NCBI GenBank assembly: GCA_039989855.1
Contig: JBDXGZ010000003.1
Location: forward strand, 62,001-126,000
Direction: 5' to 3'
Length of the DNA stretch: 64,000 nt
From: CALFVT01 sp039989855
GTDB taxonomy: Bacteria; Pseudomonadota; Alphaproteobacteria; Caulobacterales; Maricaulaceae
Shown: piece after piece, positions 63,526 through 64,000 of the stretch
Layout: each line of letters begins with the position of its first letter
How positions within the stretch are numbered: position 1 is the stretch's first letter
Position numbers and translations under genes: made by a program
Notes under the pieces: generated by a model
The model's input: the letters and a program-made list of their open reading frames with translations, nothing else
The model's database searches: none
Told to the model about the DNA's origin: nothing

Positions 63526-63810
63526 ATGGGCGTAATTGGGTCAGCAATCAAGGAAAAACTCACAAAAAGCTTCAATCCATCGCACTTAGAGGTCGAAGAT
63601 CAGTCCCATATGCACGCTGGGCATGCTGGCGCGGCGGCTCACGCGGCGGAACATGGCCAAAAGGACGGCTCCCCCGAGAGCCATTTCCATGTGATTATCG
63701 AGGCAAGCGCTCTCACGCCGCTCTCCCGCTTGGCCCGTCACCGCGCCGTAATGGAAGCTTTGTCCGAAGAAATGCCTAAAATTCATGCCTTTAGCCTTGA
63801 GGTTCGCTAA
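63526..63810 (+). CDS. BolA-family protein
   Basis: A 94-residue BolA protein with a conserved C-terminal core 'HFHVIIEASALTPLSRLARH' and 'EEMPKIHAFSLEVR', and a His/Ala-rich middle ('HMHAGHAGAAAHAAEHG') that is an insertion. BolA proteins pair with monothiol glutaredoxins to handle Fe-S clusters. The start at 63526 has AAGGAAGGA eight bases upstream; an ATG at 63499 has no such site. It is divergent from the DnaJ gene. Confidence 0.9.
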   Translation: MGVIGSAIKEKLTKSFNPSHLEVEDQSHMHAGHAGAAAHAAEHGQKDGSPESHFHVIIEASALTPLSRLARHRAVMEALSEEMPKIHAFSLEVR

Positions 63811-64000
63811 GTCGGATTTTGATATTTGCGCGGCGAAAGGGCGGAGGTATCAAAGCTTAATCCTGCAAATCCGTCTTGCATAAAGGCGCGAATATTAGCG
63901 TGGGCGTTGCCGTTTGGATCATCTAATACATTTTGATAATGCTCAGCAAACATATTTAAGGTTTGCGCGGGTGATAGCTTATGGAGCAAGGCGAAGCTAA
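63807..64000 (-). CDS. Unidentified protein, C-terminal part
   Basis: An open minus-strand frame enters from the right edge and ends with a stop at 63807, overlapping the BolA stop by 4 bp in convergent layout. The last 63 residues are hydrophilic ('MFAEHYQNVLDDPNGNAHAN' and 'LSFDTSALSPRKYQNPT') with no recognised motif. No function can be given without the rest of the gene. Confidence 0.6.
   Translation of the reverse strand, partial: SFALLHKLSPAQTLNMFAEHYQNVLDDPNGNAHANIRAFMQDGFAGLSFDTSALSPRKYQNPT

Noticed and set aside
1..64000. tRNA genes
   Set aside because: No T-arm consensus (GGTTCGA.TCC) with a matching acceptor stem was found on reading the intergenic regions by eye; a tool search would be decisive.

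Overview
The window looks like chromosomal DNA of a marine, flagellated alphaproteobacterium of the Hyphomonadaceae/Maricaulales type. Supporting this are an alphaproteobacterial flagellar export/basal-body cluster, TonB receptors of the Caulobacter/Xanthomonas type with an ECF sigma/FecR pair, the BolA-DnaJ-CobS-CobT neighbourhood, and small alphaproteobacterial families (DUF1217, DUF6665, DUF1761, CcmI-like). Base composition is moderate and somewhat AT-leaning by eye. I recognised no rRNA, tRNA, CRISPR array, intact insertion sequence or prophage.

Layout. 1-8.7 kb: the tail of a DUF1217 flagellar protein, fliI on the minus strand, then flgB-flgC-fliE-fliQ-flhA-fliR-flhB-fliJ-like as one tightly coupled unit, a 14-bp tandem repeat, a small unknown gene and two terminators. 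8.7-18 kb: housekeeping genes (secreted M20 amidohydrolase, HerA-like ATPase, pyrophosphatase, LysE exporter, DEAD-box helicase, EF-P, inositol monophosphatase, FAD oxidoreductase). 18-21 kb: two tandem Tad-like von Willebrand proteins. 21-27 kb: a compact six-gene minus-strand operon (SDR, DUF1330, DUF2855, crotonase, GST-like, nitrilase) opposite a PadR regulator, with a perfect palindrome between them. This is the best candidate for an undescribed pathway.

27-38 kb: an ATM1-type ABC exporter, a thioredoxin-like protein, ffh and rpsP, a gene-poor stretch with RNA-like structure and a palindromic repeat, an iron/cobalamin-type ABC importer, an ABC1/UbiB kinase and DUF1761. 38-43 kb: DUF6665, an Lrp regulator and a divergent branched-chain oxoacid dehydrogenase operon (fused E1, then E2). 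43-49.4 kb: an ECF sigma/FecR/TonB receptor module followed by a GntR/FadR regulator; the receptor carries a second, internal start and signal peptide. 49.6-57 kb: a HEXXH lipoprotein with a small lipoprotein partner, a sterol-desaturase-like protein, a second TonB receptor coupled to a CcmI-like gene, GtrA and an acyl-CoA desaturase.

57-64 kb: a degenerate M48-like membrane protein with a small membrane partner, then the cobaltochelatase genes cobS and cobT separated by a lipoprotein gene, with GtrA, DnaJ-domain and BolA genes. The window ends inside an unidentified minus-strand gene. The strongest themes are envelope functions (flagellum, TonB uptake, lipoproteins, desaturases) and small metabolic operons, each next to its own regulator.
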